NCBI RefSeq assembly: GCF_019048865.1
Contig: NZ_CP077604.1
Location: forward strand, 682,001-746,000
Length of the DNA: 64,000 nt
Reading direction: 5' to 3'
Source: Aquihabitans sp. G128
GTDB taxonomy: Bacteria > Actinomycetota > Acidimicrobiia > Acidimicrobiales > Iamiaceae
Below, one piece after another: positions 31,384 through 40,573 of this stretch (the first letter of the stretch is position 1; the number at the start of each line of letters is the position of its first letter). The position numbers and the translations under genes were made by a program. The notes under the pieces are model-generated. The model was given only the letters and a program-made list of their open reading frames with translations, did not search any database and was not told where the DNA came from.

Positions 31384-32571
31384 GTGCTCCGCTACCTCAC
31401 CGCCGGCGAATCCCACGGCCCGGCCCTCATCGTGATCGTCGAGGGCCTGCCCGCCGGGTTGGAGGTGTCGGCCGCCGACGTGTCCGCGGAGCTGGCCCGT
31501 CGGCGCCTCGGCTACGGCCGCGGCCCCCGGATGCGCTTCGAGCAGGACGTCGTGACCTTGGTGGGCGGCGTGCGCCACGGCCGCACCCTCGGCTCGCCGG
31601 TGGCCATCGAGATCGCCAACTCCGAGTGGACCCGCAACCCGGAGAAGTGGGGCACCGAGATGTCGCCGGAGGCGGCCGACGGCCCCACCAAGGCCCCGCT
31701 CAGCCAGATCCGGCCCGGCCACGCCGACCTGGCCGGCATGCAGAAGTACGGCTTCACCGACGCTCGTGACGTGCTGGAGCGGGCGTCGGCCCGCGAGACC
31801 GCGGCGCGCGTCGCCGCCGGCACGCTGGCCAAGAAGCTGCTGGCCACCCTCGGCGTGCAGATCGTCTCCCACGTCGTGCAGCTGGGCCCGGCCAAGGCCA
31901 GCGGCGGCGTGCGCCCGGGGCCGGACGACCTCGATCGGGTCGACGAGAACGAGGTCCGCTGCCTCGACCCCGAGGCGGCGCTCGCCATGGTCGAGCAGAT
32001 CAAGGAGGCGGCCAAGGAGGGCGACTCGCTCGGCGGCGTGGTCGAGGCCATCGCCTACGGCGTTCCGGTCGGCCTCGGCAGCCACGTGCACTGGGACCGG
32101 AAGCTGGACGCGGCCCTGGCCCACGCCGTCATGAGCATCCAGGCCGTCAAGGGCGTCGAGGTGGGCGACGGGTTCGACGTGGCCGGCCGCCGCGGCAGCC
32201 TGGCCCACGACCCCGTCACCTGGTCCGCCGAGGGCGGCTACGAGCGCGGCTCGGCGCTGGCCGGCGGCGTCGAGGGCGGCATCTCCACCGGCGAGCCGGT
32301 GGTGGTCCGAGCGGCCATGAAGCCGCTGGCCACGCTCAACCGCCCCACGCTGGCCACCGTCGACACCGCCACCAAGGAGCCCGGCGTGTCGTTCAAGGAG
32401 CGCACCGACGTCACGGCCGTGCCGGCGTGCGGCGTGGTGACCGAGCACATGGTCGCCCTGGTCCTGGCCGACGAGGCCACCCGGAAGTTCGGCGGGGACT
32501 CCGTCGAGGAGCTCACCCGCAACCACCGGTCGTTCCTCGCCGCCCTCGCCGAGGGCCCCGTCGGTGCCTGA
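31384..32571 (+). CDS. aroC: Chorismate synthase
   Basis: Forms chorismate from EPSP using reduced FMN. The 395-residue protein starts LRYLTAGESHGPAL and has RPGHADLAGMQKYGF, RASARETAARVAAG and the late GDSVEELTRN segment, all expected for the family. First gene of the aroC-aroK-aroB-aroQ operon, and overlaps aroK by 8 nt. Confidence 0.97.
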   Translation: MLRYLTAGESHGPALIVIVEGLPAGLEVSAADVSAELARRRLGYGRGPRMRFEQDVVTLVGGVRHGRTLGSPVAIEIANSEWTRNPEKWGTEMSPEAADGPTKAPLSQIRPGHADLAGMQKYGFTDARDVLERASARETAARVAAGTLAKKLLATLGVQIVSHVVQLGPAKASGGVRPGPDDLDRVDENEVRCLDPEAALAMVEQIKEAAKEGDSLGGVVEAIAYGVPVGLGSHVHWDRKLDAALAHAVMSIQAVKGVEVGDGFDVAGRRGSLAHDPVTWSAEGGYERGSALAGGVEGGISTGEPVVVRAAMKPLATLNRPTLATVDTATKEPGVSFKERTDVTAVPACGVVTEHMVALVLADEATRKFGGDSVEELTRNHRSFLAALAEGPVGA

Positions 32572-33172
32572 GCCCGCCGCCGGCACCCCGGCGCCCGGCC
32601 ACGTCGTGCTCGTCGGGCTGATGGGGTCGGGCAAGACCACCGTCGGCAAGAAGGTGGCCAAGCTGGTCGGCCAGCGCTTCGTCGACGCCGACGTCGAGCT
32701 CGAGGCCCGCACCGGCCGCTCCGTCGCCGAGTGGTTCGCCGACGGCGAGGCGGCGTTCCGCACCGCCGAGGCCGACCTCCTGGCGGACCTGCTCGCCGGC
32801 GCCGAGCCGCTGGTCGTGGGGGCCGGCGGGGGCGTGGTGGTCCTCCCGGCCAACCGGGAGGCCCTTGCCGCACCCGGCTCCACGGTGGTCTACCTGCACG
32901 GCGAGCCGGCGTTCCTCGCCTCGCGCGCCCAGGCCAAGCCCCACCGCCCGCTGCTGGCCGACGCCGACCCGATCGAGGTCTTCGAGCGCCTCCACGCCGA
33001 GCGCGACCCCTGGTACCGCGAGGTGGCCGACGCCGTGGTGGAGGTGCGCCCGGCCCACGAGGCGGGGGAGAAGCCCAAGTGGCGGCTGGCCGAGCAGGTC
33101 GTCGAGGCGCTGCTGGCGCTGGGCGTGATCGACCCGTCCCAGGTCACCGACGTCGAGGCGGTCCGGTCGTGA
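32564..33172 (+). CDS. aroK: Shikimate kinase
   Basis: Phosphorylates shikimate with ATP. It has a P-loop GLMGSGKTTVGKK at about residues 19-31, the substrate Asp in FVDADVELEARTG, and the GAGGGVVV segment. The 202 residues exceed the usual 170 because of a short Pro-rich head and a C-terminal helix (WRLAEQVVEALLALGV). Stop overlaps the aroB GTG. Confidence 0.95.
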   Translation: MPEPAAGTPAPGHVVLVGLMGSGKTTVGKKVAKLVGQRFVDADVELEARTGRSVAEWFADGEAAFRTAEADLLADLLAGAEPLVVGAGGGVVVLPANREALAAPGSTVVYLHGEPAFLASRAQAKPHRPLLADADPIEVFERLHAERDPWYREVADAVVEVRPAHEAGEKPKWRLAEQVVEALLALGVIDPSQVTDVEAVRS

Positions 33173-34169
33173 TCGAGCTCAGCGTCCCCCTCGGCGATCG
33201 CACGTACCCCGTCCTGGTCGGCGCCGGCGCCCGGCACCGCCTGCTCGAGGTGCTGCCCGTCGGCGTCGAGCGCGTGGCGGTGGTGACCCAGGCGTCGATC
33301 CCCGTCGACGTCGACCCCGGCGTCGAGCACCAGGTCTTCACCATGGCCGAGGGCGAGCACGGCAAGGACCTCGGCACCGTCGAGGACCTGTGCCGGGACT
33401 GGGCCCAGTGGGGCCTCACCCGCGGCGACTGCGTGGTGGCGGTGGGCGGCGGCGTGGTCACCGACACCGCCGGCTTCGCCGCCGCCGTCTACCACCGCGG
33501 CGTCCCCGTGGTGCACGTGTCCACCACCCTGCTCGGCCAGGTCGACGCCGCCATCGGCGGAAAGACCGGCGTCAACCTGCCCGAGGGCAAGAACCTGGTG
33601 GGCGCCTTCTGGCAGCCGGCCGCCGTGATCTGCGACACCGACGTGCTGGCCACCCTGCCGCCGCGGGAGTACCGCAACGGCCAGGGCGAGATGGCCAAGT
33701 ACGCCTTCCTGGGCGTCGACCGGCTGACCGACCTGCCGCTCGACGAGGCCGTCGCCGCCTGCGTCGCCTGCAAGGCCGAGGTGGTGGCCTCCGACGAGCG
33801 CGAGGGCGGCCGGCGGGCCATCCTCAACTACGGCCACACCCTGGGCCACGCCCTGGAGACCGCCGGCTCCTACGACCTGCGCCACGGCGAGGGCGTGGCC
33901 ATCGGGCTGGTCTACGCCGCCGAGCTGGCCCGGCGCCTCGGCCGCATCGGCGCGGGCGCGTGGCCGAGCACCGCAAGGTCGTCGGCGGCTACGACCTGCC
34001 CATGCACCTGCCGCCGGGCTCCGACCCGGACCAGCTGATCGCCCTCTTCGCCCGCGACAAGAAGGCCATCGGCGGCACCACCTTCGTGCTCGACGGCCCT
34101 CGCGGGGTCGAGCCGGTGAAGGTCACCGATCGCGCCCTGTTGCTCGACGCCCTCGAGGCCCTCCGATGA
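33169..34169 (+). CDS. aroB: 3-dehydroquinate synthase (one frame break)
   Basis: NAD- and metal-dependent enzyme that closes the first ring of the shikimate pathway. GDCVVAVGGGVVTDTAGFAAAVYHRG, GKTGVNLPEGKNLVG and the metal-site segment NYGHTLGHALE are in the first frame. At about 33948-33961 (GCGCGGGCGCGTGG) the frame shifts by -1. Adding one base gives VAEHRKVVGGYDLPMHLP and the intact C-terminal domain. The stop overlaps the aroQ ATG. As the pathway is otherwise complete, I read the break as a consensus error. Confidence 0.92.
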
Positions 34170-34612
34170 GCTCGGCCCCGATCGTGCTGCTGCTCTCGGG
34201 GCCGAACCTGAACCTGCTCGGCGAGCGCGAGCCGGACGTGTACGGCACCGCCACCCTGGCCGACCACGTGGCCACGGCCGAGGCGGCGGCGACGGGGCAC
34301 GGGCTGGTGGTCGAGCACCTCCAGAGCAACCACGAGGGCGTGCTGATCGACGCCATCCACGCGGCTCGGGGCCGCTGCGCAGCCATCGTCGTCAACCCGG
34401 GGGCGTTCACCCACTACGCCTGGGCCATCCACGACGCCTTGGCCGCCTTCGACGGTCCGGTGGTCGAGCTGCACCTGTCGGACCCGAAGCAGCGCGAGCC
34501 CTGGCGCCACCTGTCGGTGGTCGAGCCCGTGGCGGCCCGCACCATCGCCGGCCACGGCGGCGACGGCTACCGGCTCGCCCTCGAGGCCGTCGCCGAGCTC
34601 CTCGCACCCTGA
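34166..34612 (+). CDS. aroQ: 3-dehydroquinate dehydratase, type II
   Basis: Dehydrates 3-dehydroquinate. The 148-residue product has the type II start LLLSGPNLNLLGEREPDVYG (Arg and Tyr of the lid), QSNHEGVLIDAIHAA, NPGAFTHYAWAIHDAL and the substrate-binding ELHLSD. Last gene of the aro operon, overlapping aroB by 4 nt. Confidence 0.96.
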   Translation: MSSAPIVLLLSGPNLNLLGEREPDVYGTATLADHVATAEAAATGHGLVVEHLQSNHEGVLIDAIHAARGRCAAIVVNPGAFTHYAWAIHDALAAFDGPVVELHLSDPKQREPWRHLSVVEPVAARTIAGHGGDGYRLALEAVAELLAP

Positions 34613-34664
34613 GCTCCGCGCCGGACGGCCGTAGGCTGGGCCCCACCCCGACCCGGAGAGCACC

Positions 34665-35795
34665 GTGCCCGACGCCCCCACCACCCCGGACCTGACCGCC
34701 CTCGCCGCCATGGACGTGGTCGGCCGGGCCACCCGGCTGCAGGCCGCCCTGGAGGGCGCCGAGGTCGGCGCGCTGCTCGTCACCAACCTCACCAACGTCC
34801 GGTACCTCACCGGCTTCACCGGCTCGGCGGCGCTGCTGCTGGTCTCGGCGGCCGGCCTGACCTTCGTGACCGACGGCCGCTACGGCCAGCAGGCCGAGGC
34901 CCAGCTGGCGGCGGCGGGGGTCACCGCCACCATCGAGGTCTCGGGCACCGGCCAGAAGGCGCTGGTCACCGGAGCCGTCGCCGCGGCCGGGATCCGGGCC
35001 CTCGGCCTGGAGGCCGACGCCGTCACCTGGGCCGCCCAGCGGACCTACGACGAGCACTGGTTCCCCGAGCTCGACCTCGTGCCCACCACCGGCCTGGTCG
35101 GCGGCCTGCGGCTCCACAAGGACGACGGCGAGGTCGAGCGGATCGCCGCGGCGTGCGCCATCGCGGATGTCGCCCTCGGCCAGGTCCGCCACCGGCTGGC
35201 CGAGGCGCCCACCGAGGTGGAGTTCGGGCTCGAGCTCGACACCGCCATGCGCCGCCTCGGCGCCGACGACGTGAGCTTCGAGACCATCGTCGCCTCGGGA
35301 CCCAACGGCGCCAAGCCCCACCACCGGCCCGGGCACCGGTCCATCGCCGAGGGCGACCTGGTGGTCATCGACTTCGGCGCCCTGGTCGACGGCTACCACT
35401 CCGACATGACCCGCACCGTCATGGTGGGGGAGCCGTCGCCCACCCAGGCCCGCATGTACGACGTCGTGGCCGAGGCCCAGGCGGCCGGCGTGGCCGCGGT
35501 GGCCGACGGCGTCCCGGCCAAGGCCGTCGACGACGCCTGCCGCGCCGTCATCGACGGCGCGGGCTGGCTCGACGCCTTCCTGCACGGCACCGGCCACGGC
35601 GTGGGGCTCGACATCCACGAGGACCCCAGGGTCGGGCAGACCTCCACTGCTACGCTGTCGAGCCGCTGCGTGGTCACCGTCGAACCGGGCGTGTACCTCC
35701 CCGAGCACGGTGGTGTCCGCATCGAGGACACCGTGGTCGTCACCCCCGACGGCTGTCGACCCGTCACCCTCACCCACAAGGCCCCCGCGGTCTGA
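34665..35795 (+). CDS. Xaa-Pro aminopeptidase-like M24 metallopeptidase
   Basis: A 376-residue pita-bread-fold peptidase. The N-terminal creatinase-like domain (VRYLTGFTGSAALLLV) is followed by the catalytic domain, with the metal ligands in DFGALVDGYHSDMTRT, HGTGHGVGLDIHED, TVEPGVYLP and GVRIEDTVVV. By family it removes N-terminal residues before proline. The GTG start has GGAGAG upstream, and TAGGCT near 34632 is a possible -10. It precedes efp, the usual context of such peptidases. Confidence 0.9.
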   Translation: MPDAPTTPDLTALAAMDVVGRATRLQAALEGAEVGALLVTNLTNVRYLTGFTGSAALLLVSAAGLTFVTDGRYGQQAEAQLAAAGVTATIEVSGTGQKALVTGAVAAAGIRALGLEADAVTWAAQRTYDEHWFPELDLVPTTGLVGGLRLHKDDGEVERIAAACAIADVALGQVRHRLAEAPTEVEFGLELDTAMRRLGADDVSFETIVASGPNGAKPHHRPGHRSIAEGDLVVIDFGALVDGYHSDMTRTVMVGEPSPTQARMYDVVAEAQAAGVAAVADGVPAKAVDDACRAVIDGAGWLDAFLHGTGHGVGLDIHEDPRVGQTSTATLSSRCVVTVEPGVYLPEHGGVRIEDTVVVTPDGCRPVTLTHKAPAV

Positions 35796-35823
35796 CCGAT
35801 CTGCCCTGCACCGAAGGAACCCC

Positions 35824-36384
35824 ATGGCCATCACCACGAACGACCTCAAGAACGGCATGAGCCTCAACCTCTCCGAGGGGCTCTACCAGGTGGTCGAGTT
35901 CCAGCACGTGAAGCCGGGCAAGGGCGGTGCCTTCGTCCGCACCACGCTGCGCAACGTCCGCACGGGCAACCAGCTGGAGAAGACCTTCCGCGCCGGCGAG
36001 AAGGTCGAGCAGGCGATGATCGACAAGCGCGAGATGCAGTACCTGTACCACGACGGCACCGACTACGTGTTCATGGACAACCAGTCCTACGACCAGCTCA
36101 ACGTGCCGCCGGCGTCGCTCGGCTCCGCGGTCGACTACCTGCGCGAGACCGACACCGCGGTGCTGCAGATGTACGGCGACGAGATCGTCGGCGTCGACCT
36201 GCCCGCCAACGTCGAGCTGCTGGTCACCGAGACCGAGCCCGGCGTCCAGGGTGATCGCGTGTCCGGCGCCCGCAAGCCCGCCACCCTCGAGACCGGCAAG
36301 GTGCTGCAGGTCCCCCTGTTCGTCAACATCGGCGACAAGCTCCGGGTCGACACCCGCACCGGCGACTACATCACCCGGGCCTAG
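35824..36384 (+). CDS. efp: Elongation factor P
   Basis: EF-P relieves ribosomes stalled on polyproline. The 186-residue protein has three domains, with the tip Lys33 in KPGKGGAFVRTTLRN, the DYVFMDNQSYDQ segment and the C-terminal GDYITRA. The ATG has AAGGAA 8 nt upstream. Many proteins here are Pro-rich, so EF-P would matter. The enzyme that modifies Lys33, if any, is not seen. Confidence 0.96.
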   Translation: MAITTNDLKNGMSLNLSEGLYQVVEFQHVKPGKGGAFVRTTLRNVRTGNQLEKTFRAGEKVEQAMIDKREMQYLYHDGTDYVFMDNQSYDQLNVPPASLGSAVDYLRETDTAVLQMYGDEIVGVDLPANVELLVTETEPGVQGDRVSGARKPATLETGKVLQVPLFVNIGDKLRVDTRTGDYITRA

Positions 36385-36433
36385 CGCCCACCCCGTCGCC
36401 CCCTCGCCGCCCACCGCAGAACTGGCTCCTCCC

Positions 36434-36967
36434 GTGACCGATCCCCGCGACACCTATCCCGCCGAGCTCGCGCTGGCCGAAGACGACGTCGTCGAGGCCG
36501 TCGAGGTGGTCGGCGAGCCCGAGGAGGAGGACGAGGCGCCCGAGGCGCCGCGCGTCTCGGGCTTCGACGGGATCGGCACCCGCCGCGAGTCCCGGGAGCG
36601 GGCCCTCGCCCTGCTCTACGAGGCCGAGCAGAAGGGCATCAGCCCGCTGAGCGACATCATCGACACCTTGCCCCTGCCCCCGGAGGCCTTCGCCGGCGAA
36701 CTGGTGGTGGGCGTGAGCGACCACCTGGCCGAGGTCGACGACCTCCTCCGCGAGTACTCCGTGGGCTGGTCGCTCGAGCGCATGCCGTCCATCGACCGGG
36801 CCCTGCTGCGCCTCGGCACCTACGAGCTCGTGCACACCGACGTGCCCGTCGGGGCGTGCATCTCCGAGGCCGTCGAGCTGGCCAAGCGCTACTCCACCGA
36901 CGACTCGCACAAGTTCATCAACGGCATGCTGGCCCGGGTGGCCCGCGAGGTCCGGCCTCCCGCCTGA
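36434..36967 (+). CDS. nusB: Transcription antitermination protein NusB
   Basis: An all-helical RNA-binding protein that helps rRNA antitermination. The core (RRESRERALALLYEAEQKG, MPSIDRALLRLGTYEL, ISEAVELAKRYSTDDSHKFINGML) is preceded by an acidic head of about 45 residues, making 177 residues instead of about 140. The efp-nusB pairing is common, and here nusB is followed by a GNAT gene and the pyr locus. GTG start, with no strong ribosome site. Confidence 0.94.
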   Translation: MTDPRDTYPAELALAEDDVVEAVEVVGEPEEEDEAPEAPRVSGFDGIGTRRESRERALALLYEAEQKGISPLSDIIDTLPLPPEAFAGELVVGVSDHLAEVDDLLREYSVGWSLERMPSIDRALLRLGTYELVHTDVPVGACISEAVELAKRYSTDDSHKFINGMLARVAREVRPPA

Positions 36968-37082
36968 GCCGGCGCGCCACGCCGCTGGCCGGCGTCGACG
37001 GCACCGCGTCGGGGCGGCCAGACTGTCGAGCATCGACGCCACCGATCCCGCCGCACCACCGCCGCCGCCGGTCCAGCCCCTG

Positions 37083-37607
37083 GTGCTGCCGTGGCCCCCG
37101 CTGCGCCGCAACGAGCCGAGCGTGGCCCTGCGCCCGTGGGGTGCCCAGGCCTCCGACGCCGCCACCCTGGCCGCCGCGTGGAGCGAGCCCGACATCGCCC
37201 GGTGGACCGCGGTGCCCGACGCCCACGACGAGGCCGCCGCCGCCCGGTGGGTGGCCGGCGAGGGCGCCCGGCGGGACCAGGGCGTGGCGCTGGACCTGGC
37301 CATCACCGAGTCGGGGGTGCCCGAGGTGGTGCTGGGCGAGATCGGCCTGGCGCTGGTGGAGGCCGATCGCCGCTGGGCCGAGGTGGGCTACTGGCTGTTC
37401 CCCGCCGAGCGGGGCCGGGGCCGCGCCTCGGTGGCGTTGGAGGTCTTCACCGACTGGGTGTTGCGGGACCTGCCGATCAACCGGCTCTTCGCCCGCACCC
37501 ACGTCGACAACCCCGCCTCGGCGGCCGTCGCCCGGCGGGCCGGCTACGAGCTGGCGGGGGAGCTGCCCGACGGCGCGCAGGTCTGGGTGGCCGACCGGGA
37601 GGGCTGA
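37083..37607 (+). CDS. GNAT-family N-acetyltransferase
   Basis: A 174-residue acetyltransferase of the RimJ/RimL-like group: VALRPWGAQASDAATLAAAW, then GLALVEADRRWAEVGYWLFPAERGRGRAS with the acetyl-CoA loop, and ARTHVDNPASAAVARRAGYEL. The substrate is unknown. GTG 37083 is the only good start in frame. A -35-like CTGACG for pyrR overlaps its stop. Confidence 0.82.
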   Translation: MLPWPPLRRNEPSVALRPWGAQASDAATLAAAWSEPDIARWTAVPDAHDEAAAARWVAGEGARRDQGVALDLAITESGVPEVVLGEIGLALVEADRRWAEVGYWLFPAERGRGRASVALEVFTDWVLRDLPINRLFARTHVDNPASAAVARRAGYELAGELPDGAQVWVADREG

Positions 37608-37633
37608 CGGCCTCGCGTCGGCCCTGCTACCTT
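37604..37633 (+). promoter_or_regulatory. Promoter of the pyrR-pyrB-pyrC operon
   Basis: CTGACG (37604-37609) as -35, an 18-nt spacer, and TACCTT (37628-37633) as -10. Transcription is expected near 37640, right at the start of the PyrR hairpin. Confidence 0.5.
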
Positions 37634-37638
37634 CGGGG

Positions 37639-37678
37639 CCTGACCGTTAACCGGGTCCCGTGAGGCCCAACGGACAGG
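37639..37678 (+). promoter_or_regulatory. PyrR-binding hairpin in the pyrR leader
   Basis: The lower stem CCTG-A-CCGT pairs with ACGG-A-CAGG (one A-A mismatch). The upper stem GGGTC pairs with GGCCC (one T-G pair) and closes a CCGTGA hexaloop, which fits the known PyrR consensus CNGNGA. The 3' side contains the CAGGA ribosome site, so PyrR-UMP binding should hide it. The same element is found before carA at 42968-43008. Confidence 0.8.
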
Positions 37679-37715
37679 AAGCGAGCCGCAGTGGCCGAAC
37701 GAGAACGACGCCAAG

Positions 37716-37734
37716 CGCCCCCGTACGGGGGGCG
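37716..37734 (+). other. GC hairpin at the pyrR start
   Basis: CGCCCCC, GTAC, GGGGGGCG. With five instead of six G this would be a perfect 18-nt palindrome, and the frame from GTG 37691 would then run directly into PyrR. It is the counterpart of the carA leader terminator but lacks a T-tract. Confidence 0.45.
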
Positions 37735-37757
37735 TCTTCGCGCCCCGGACCCGCGTC

Positions 37758-38258
37758 ATGGACAGCGCCGACGTGCAGCGGGCGGTCTGGCGCATGGCCC
37801 ACGAGATCATCGAGGCCAACAGCGGCACCGAGTCGGTGGTGCTGGTGGGCCTCCAGACCGGCGGCCTGCCGGTGTCGGAGGCGGTGGCCGACGCCCTGAC
37901 CTCGATCACCGGCCACGAGACCGAGGTCGGCAGCCTCGACGTCGCCTTCTACCGGGACGACATCGGCCTGCGCCCGGTGCTGCCCGAGGCGGTCACCCAC
38001 ATCCCGTGGAACCTCGACGGCCGCACCGTGGTGCTCTGCGACGACGTGCTCTTCACCGGGCGCACCATCCGTGCCGCCCTGAACGCCTTGTCCGACTACG
38101 GGCGCCCACGAGCGGTGCAGCTCCTCGTGATGGTCGACCGCGGCCACCGCGAGCTGCCCATCCGCCCGGACTACGTGGGCAAGAACCTGCCCACCCGGCG
38201 AGACGAGGTGGTCGACGTCCACGCCGACGGCGTCGACCTCGGGGAGATGCTGCGGTGA
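37758..38258 (+). CDS. pyrR: Bifunctional pyr regulator / uracil phosphoribosyltransferase PyrR
   Basis: Binds UMP/UTP and pyr mRNA, and has uracil phosphoribosyltransferase activity. From ATG 37758 it has 166 residues: VMD then RMAHEIIEANSG, LDVAFYRDDIG, and the PRPP loop VVLCDDVLFTGRTIRAAL near residues 90-107. Most PyrR proteins have some 10 more N-terminal residues. GTG 37691 with an AGGAA site would supply them (MAERERRQAPPYGG and on) if one G of the G6 run at 37727-37732 were removed. I give the uninterrupted ATG form. Overlaps pyrB by 4 nt. Confidence 0.93.
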   Translation: MDSADVQRAVWRMAHEIIEANSGTESVVLVGLQTGGLPVSEAVADALTSITGHETEVGSLDVAFYRDDIGLRPVLPEAVTHIPWNLDGRTVVLCDDVLFTGRTIRAALNALSDYGRPRAVQLLVMVDRGHRELPIRPDYVGKNLPTRRDEVVDVHADGVDLGEMLR

Positions 38259-39220
38259 AGCACCTGCTCGGGATCGAAGACCTGGGCGGGGCAGAGGGCA
38301 TCGACGAGGTCATGCGGCTGACGGACTCCTTCGTGGAGGTGTCGGGCCGCAACATCCCGCGGGTCCCGGCCCTGCGGGGCAAGACCGTCGCCTGGCTGTT
38401 CTACGAGGACTCCACCCGCACCCGGCTCTCGTTCGAGACCGCCGCCAAGCGGCTCACCGCCGACACCATGAACTTCTCGGTGAGCTCGTCCTCGGTCAAG
38501 AAGGGCGAGTCGCTCCGCGACACCGCCCGCACCATCGAGGCCATGGGCATCGACGCCATCGTCGTGCGCCACGCGTCGGCCGGCGCCCCGCACCGCATCT
38601 CGCGCTGGGTCGACGCCGCCGTCATCAACGCCGGCGATGGCTGGCACCAGCACCCCACCCAAGCCCTGCTCGACACGTACTCGCTGCGCCAGCGGTGGGG
38701 GAGCCTCGACGGCCGCCACATCGCCATCGTCGGCGACATCAAGCACAGCCGGGTGGCCCGCTCCGACGTGTGGGCCTTCACCGCCATGGGCGCCGAGGTG
38801 ACCCTGGTCGCGCCGCCCACGCTGCTGCCGCCCAGCCTCGAGGGGTGGCCGGTCAAGGTCAGCCACGACCTCGACGCCGTGCTGCCCACCGTCGACGCCA
38901 TCTACCTCCTGCGCATGCAGCGCGAGCGCATGACCGAGGCGCTGCTGCCGTCGCTGCGGGAGTACACCGCCTGCTTCGGGCTCACCGCCCGGCGGGTCGA
39001 CGCGCTGCGCGACGACGCCCTGGTGCTGCACCCCGGGCCCATGAACCGCGGGGTCGAGATCGCCGCCGAGGTGGCCGACCTGCCCCGATCCCTGATCCTG
39101 GACCAGGTCCGCAACGGCGTGGCCGTGCGGATGGCCGTCCTCTACCTGCTCCTCGGCGCCGGCTCCGACCTCGTGGCTGCGCCGGCGCCCGAACCCCTCG
39201 AAGGAACCCCCCGTGGCTGA
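38255..39220 (+). CDS. pyrB: Aspartate carbamoyltransferase catalytic subunit
   Basis: Condenses carbamoyl phosphate with aspartate. The 321 residues include the carbamoyl phosphate loop EDSTRTRLSF (near 51-60), SSVKKGESLRDT, HPTQALLDTYS, and GDIKHSRVARSDV. GTG start overlapping the pyrR stop. No pyrI regulatory subunit follows, as usual in actinobacteria. Overlaps pyrC by 8 nt. Confidence 0.96.
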   Translation: MKHLLGIEDLGGAEGIDEVMRLTDSFVEVSGRNIPRVPALRGKTVAWLFYEDSTRTRLSFETAAKRLTADTMNFSVSSSSVKKGESLRDTARTIEAMGIDAIVVRHASAGAPHRISRWVDAAVINAGDGWHQHPTQALLDTYSLRQRWGSLDGRHIAIVGDIKHSRVARSDVWAFTAMGAEVTLVAPPTLLPPSLEGWPVKVSHDLDAVLPTVDAIYLLRMQRERMTEALLPSLREYTACFGLTARRVDALRDDALVLHPGPMNRGVEIAAEVADLPRSLILDQVRNGVAVRMAVLYLLLGAGSDLVAAPAPEPLEGTPRG

Positions 39221-40496
39221 CGCCGGATCGCTGGTCATCAAGGGCGGGCAGGTGGTCGACGCCACCGGCGAGCGCACCGCCGACGTCGTGGTCGTCGACG
39301 GTCGGATCACCGCGGTCGGCACCGGGCTCAGCGCCGACCGCACCCTCGACGCCACCGGCTGCATCGTGGCCCCTGGCCTCGTCGACATCCACAGCCACCT
39401 CCGCGAACCCGGCAAGGAGGAGGCCGAGACCGTCGAGACCGGCGCTCGGGGTGCCGCGCTGGGCGGCTACACCGCCATCCTCGCCATGCCCAACACCACG
39501 CCAGCGATCGACAGCGCGGCCGTGGTCCAGCAGGTGCTGGAGCTGGGTCGGCCCGCCCCGTGCGACGTGTTCAGCTCCGGCGCGATCACCGTGGGCCGCG
39601 GTGGCGAGCAGCTGGCGCCGATGGCCGAGATGGCCGCCCTCGGCGTGCGGATCTTCACCGACGACGGCGCCGGCGTGCAGGACAACGGCCTCATGCGCCG
39701 GGCCATGGAGTACGCCAGCGGGCTCGGCGTGACCTTGGCCCAGCACTGCGAGGACGACGCCCTCTGCGGCGGCGGCCACATGCACGAGGGCGAGTGGTCG
39801 GCACGGCTGGGCATCCCCGGCCAGCCTGCGGAGGCCGAGGAGCTGATGGTGATGCGCGACATCGCCCTGGCCCGCCTCACCGGCTGCCGCATCCACTTCC
39901 AGCACCTCAGCACCGCCGGCTCGGTGGCCATGGTCCGCGCCGCGATCGCCTCGGGCCTGCCGGTCACCGCCGAGGCCACGCCGCACCACTTCACGCTCAC
40001 CCACGCCGAGTGCCAGGGCTACGACCCCGTGTTCAAGGTCAACCCGCCACTGCGCACCGCCGCCGACGTCGACGCCGTGAAGGGCGCGCTGGCCGACGGC
40101 ACCATCGGGATCATCGCCACCGACCACGCGCCGCACGCCCCCGAGACCAAGGAGCTGCCCTTCGACCAGGCGCCGCCCGGGATGCTCGGCCTCGAGACGG
40201 CCCTGGCCCTGGCCCTCACCGAGCTGGACCTCCCGGTGCAGCAGGTCCTCGCCGCCCTCTCCTGGAACCCGGCCGCCGCCATCGGCGTCGGCGACCTCCA
40301 CGGCCTGCCCGTCGAGGCCGGCAACCCCGCCAACCTGTGCGTGATCGACCCGGAGGCCACCTGGACGGTGCGGGGCTCGGCCATGGCCAGCCGCAGCACC
40401 AACACCCCCTTCGAGGGCCGGGAGCTGCGCGGCAAGGTCCGCCACACCGTCCTGCACGGCGAGCCCGTCGTCGTCGCCGGCGAGCCCCAGCGCTGA
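39213..40496 (+). CDS. pyrC: Dihydroorotase
   Basis: Zinc amidohydrolase that closes the dihydroorotate ring. The 427-residue type I enzyme has the metal ligands His60 and His62 in DIHSHLREPG, the AMPNTTPAID segment, AQHCED, EATPHHFTLT and ATDHAPH. The C-terminus STNTPFEGRELRGKV is typical. Ends the first pyr unit. The 77 nt to the convergent SDR gene show no clear terminator. Confidence 0.96.
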   Translation: MADAGSLVIKGGQVVDATGERTADVVVVDGRITAVGTGLSADRTLDATGCIVAPGLVDIHSHLREPGKEEAETVETGARGAALGGYTAILAMPNTTPAIDSAAVVQQVLELGRPAPCDVFSSGAITVGRGGEQLAPMAEMAALGVRIFTDDGAGVQDNGLMRRAMEYASGLGVTLAQHCEDDALCGGGHMHEGEWSARLGIPGQPAEAEELMVMRDIALARLTGCRIHFQHLSTAGSVAMVRAAIASGLPVTAEATPHHFTLTHAECQGYDPVFKVNPPLRTAADVDAVKGALADGTIGIIATDHAPHAPETKELPFDQAPPGMLGLETALALALTELDLPVQQVLAALSWNPAAAIGVGDLHGLPVEAGNPANLCVIDPEATWTVRGSAMASRSTNTPFEGRELRGKVRHTVLHGEPVVVAGEPQR

Positions 40497-40573
40497 CCGA
40501 TCCGAGTCGGCGTCCGGGGGGCGCGGGTGCGTCACCGGTGGGACGTGGGCGCTCCCGAGCCCGGTGGCGAGGG

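Noticed and set aside
37691-39220. 509-codon frame from GTG 37691 through pyrR into pyrB as one protein
   Set aside because: The middle is the out-of-frame shadow of pyrR. The frame coincides with pyrB by chance.
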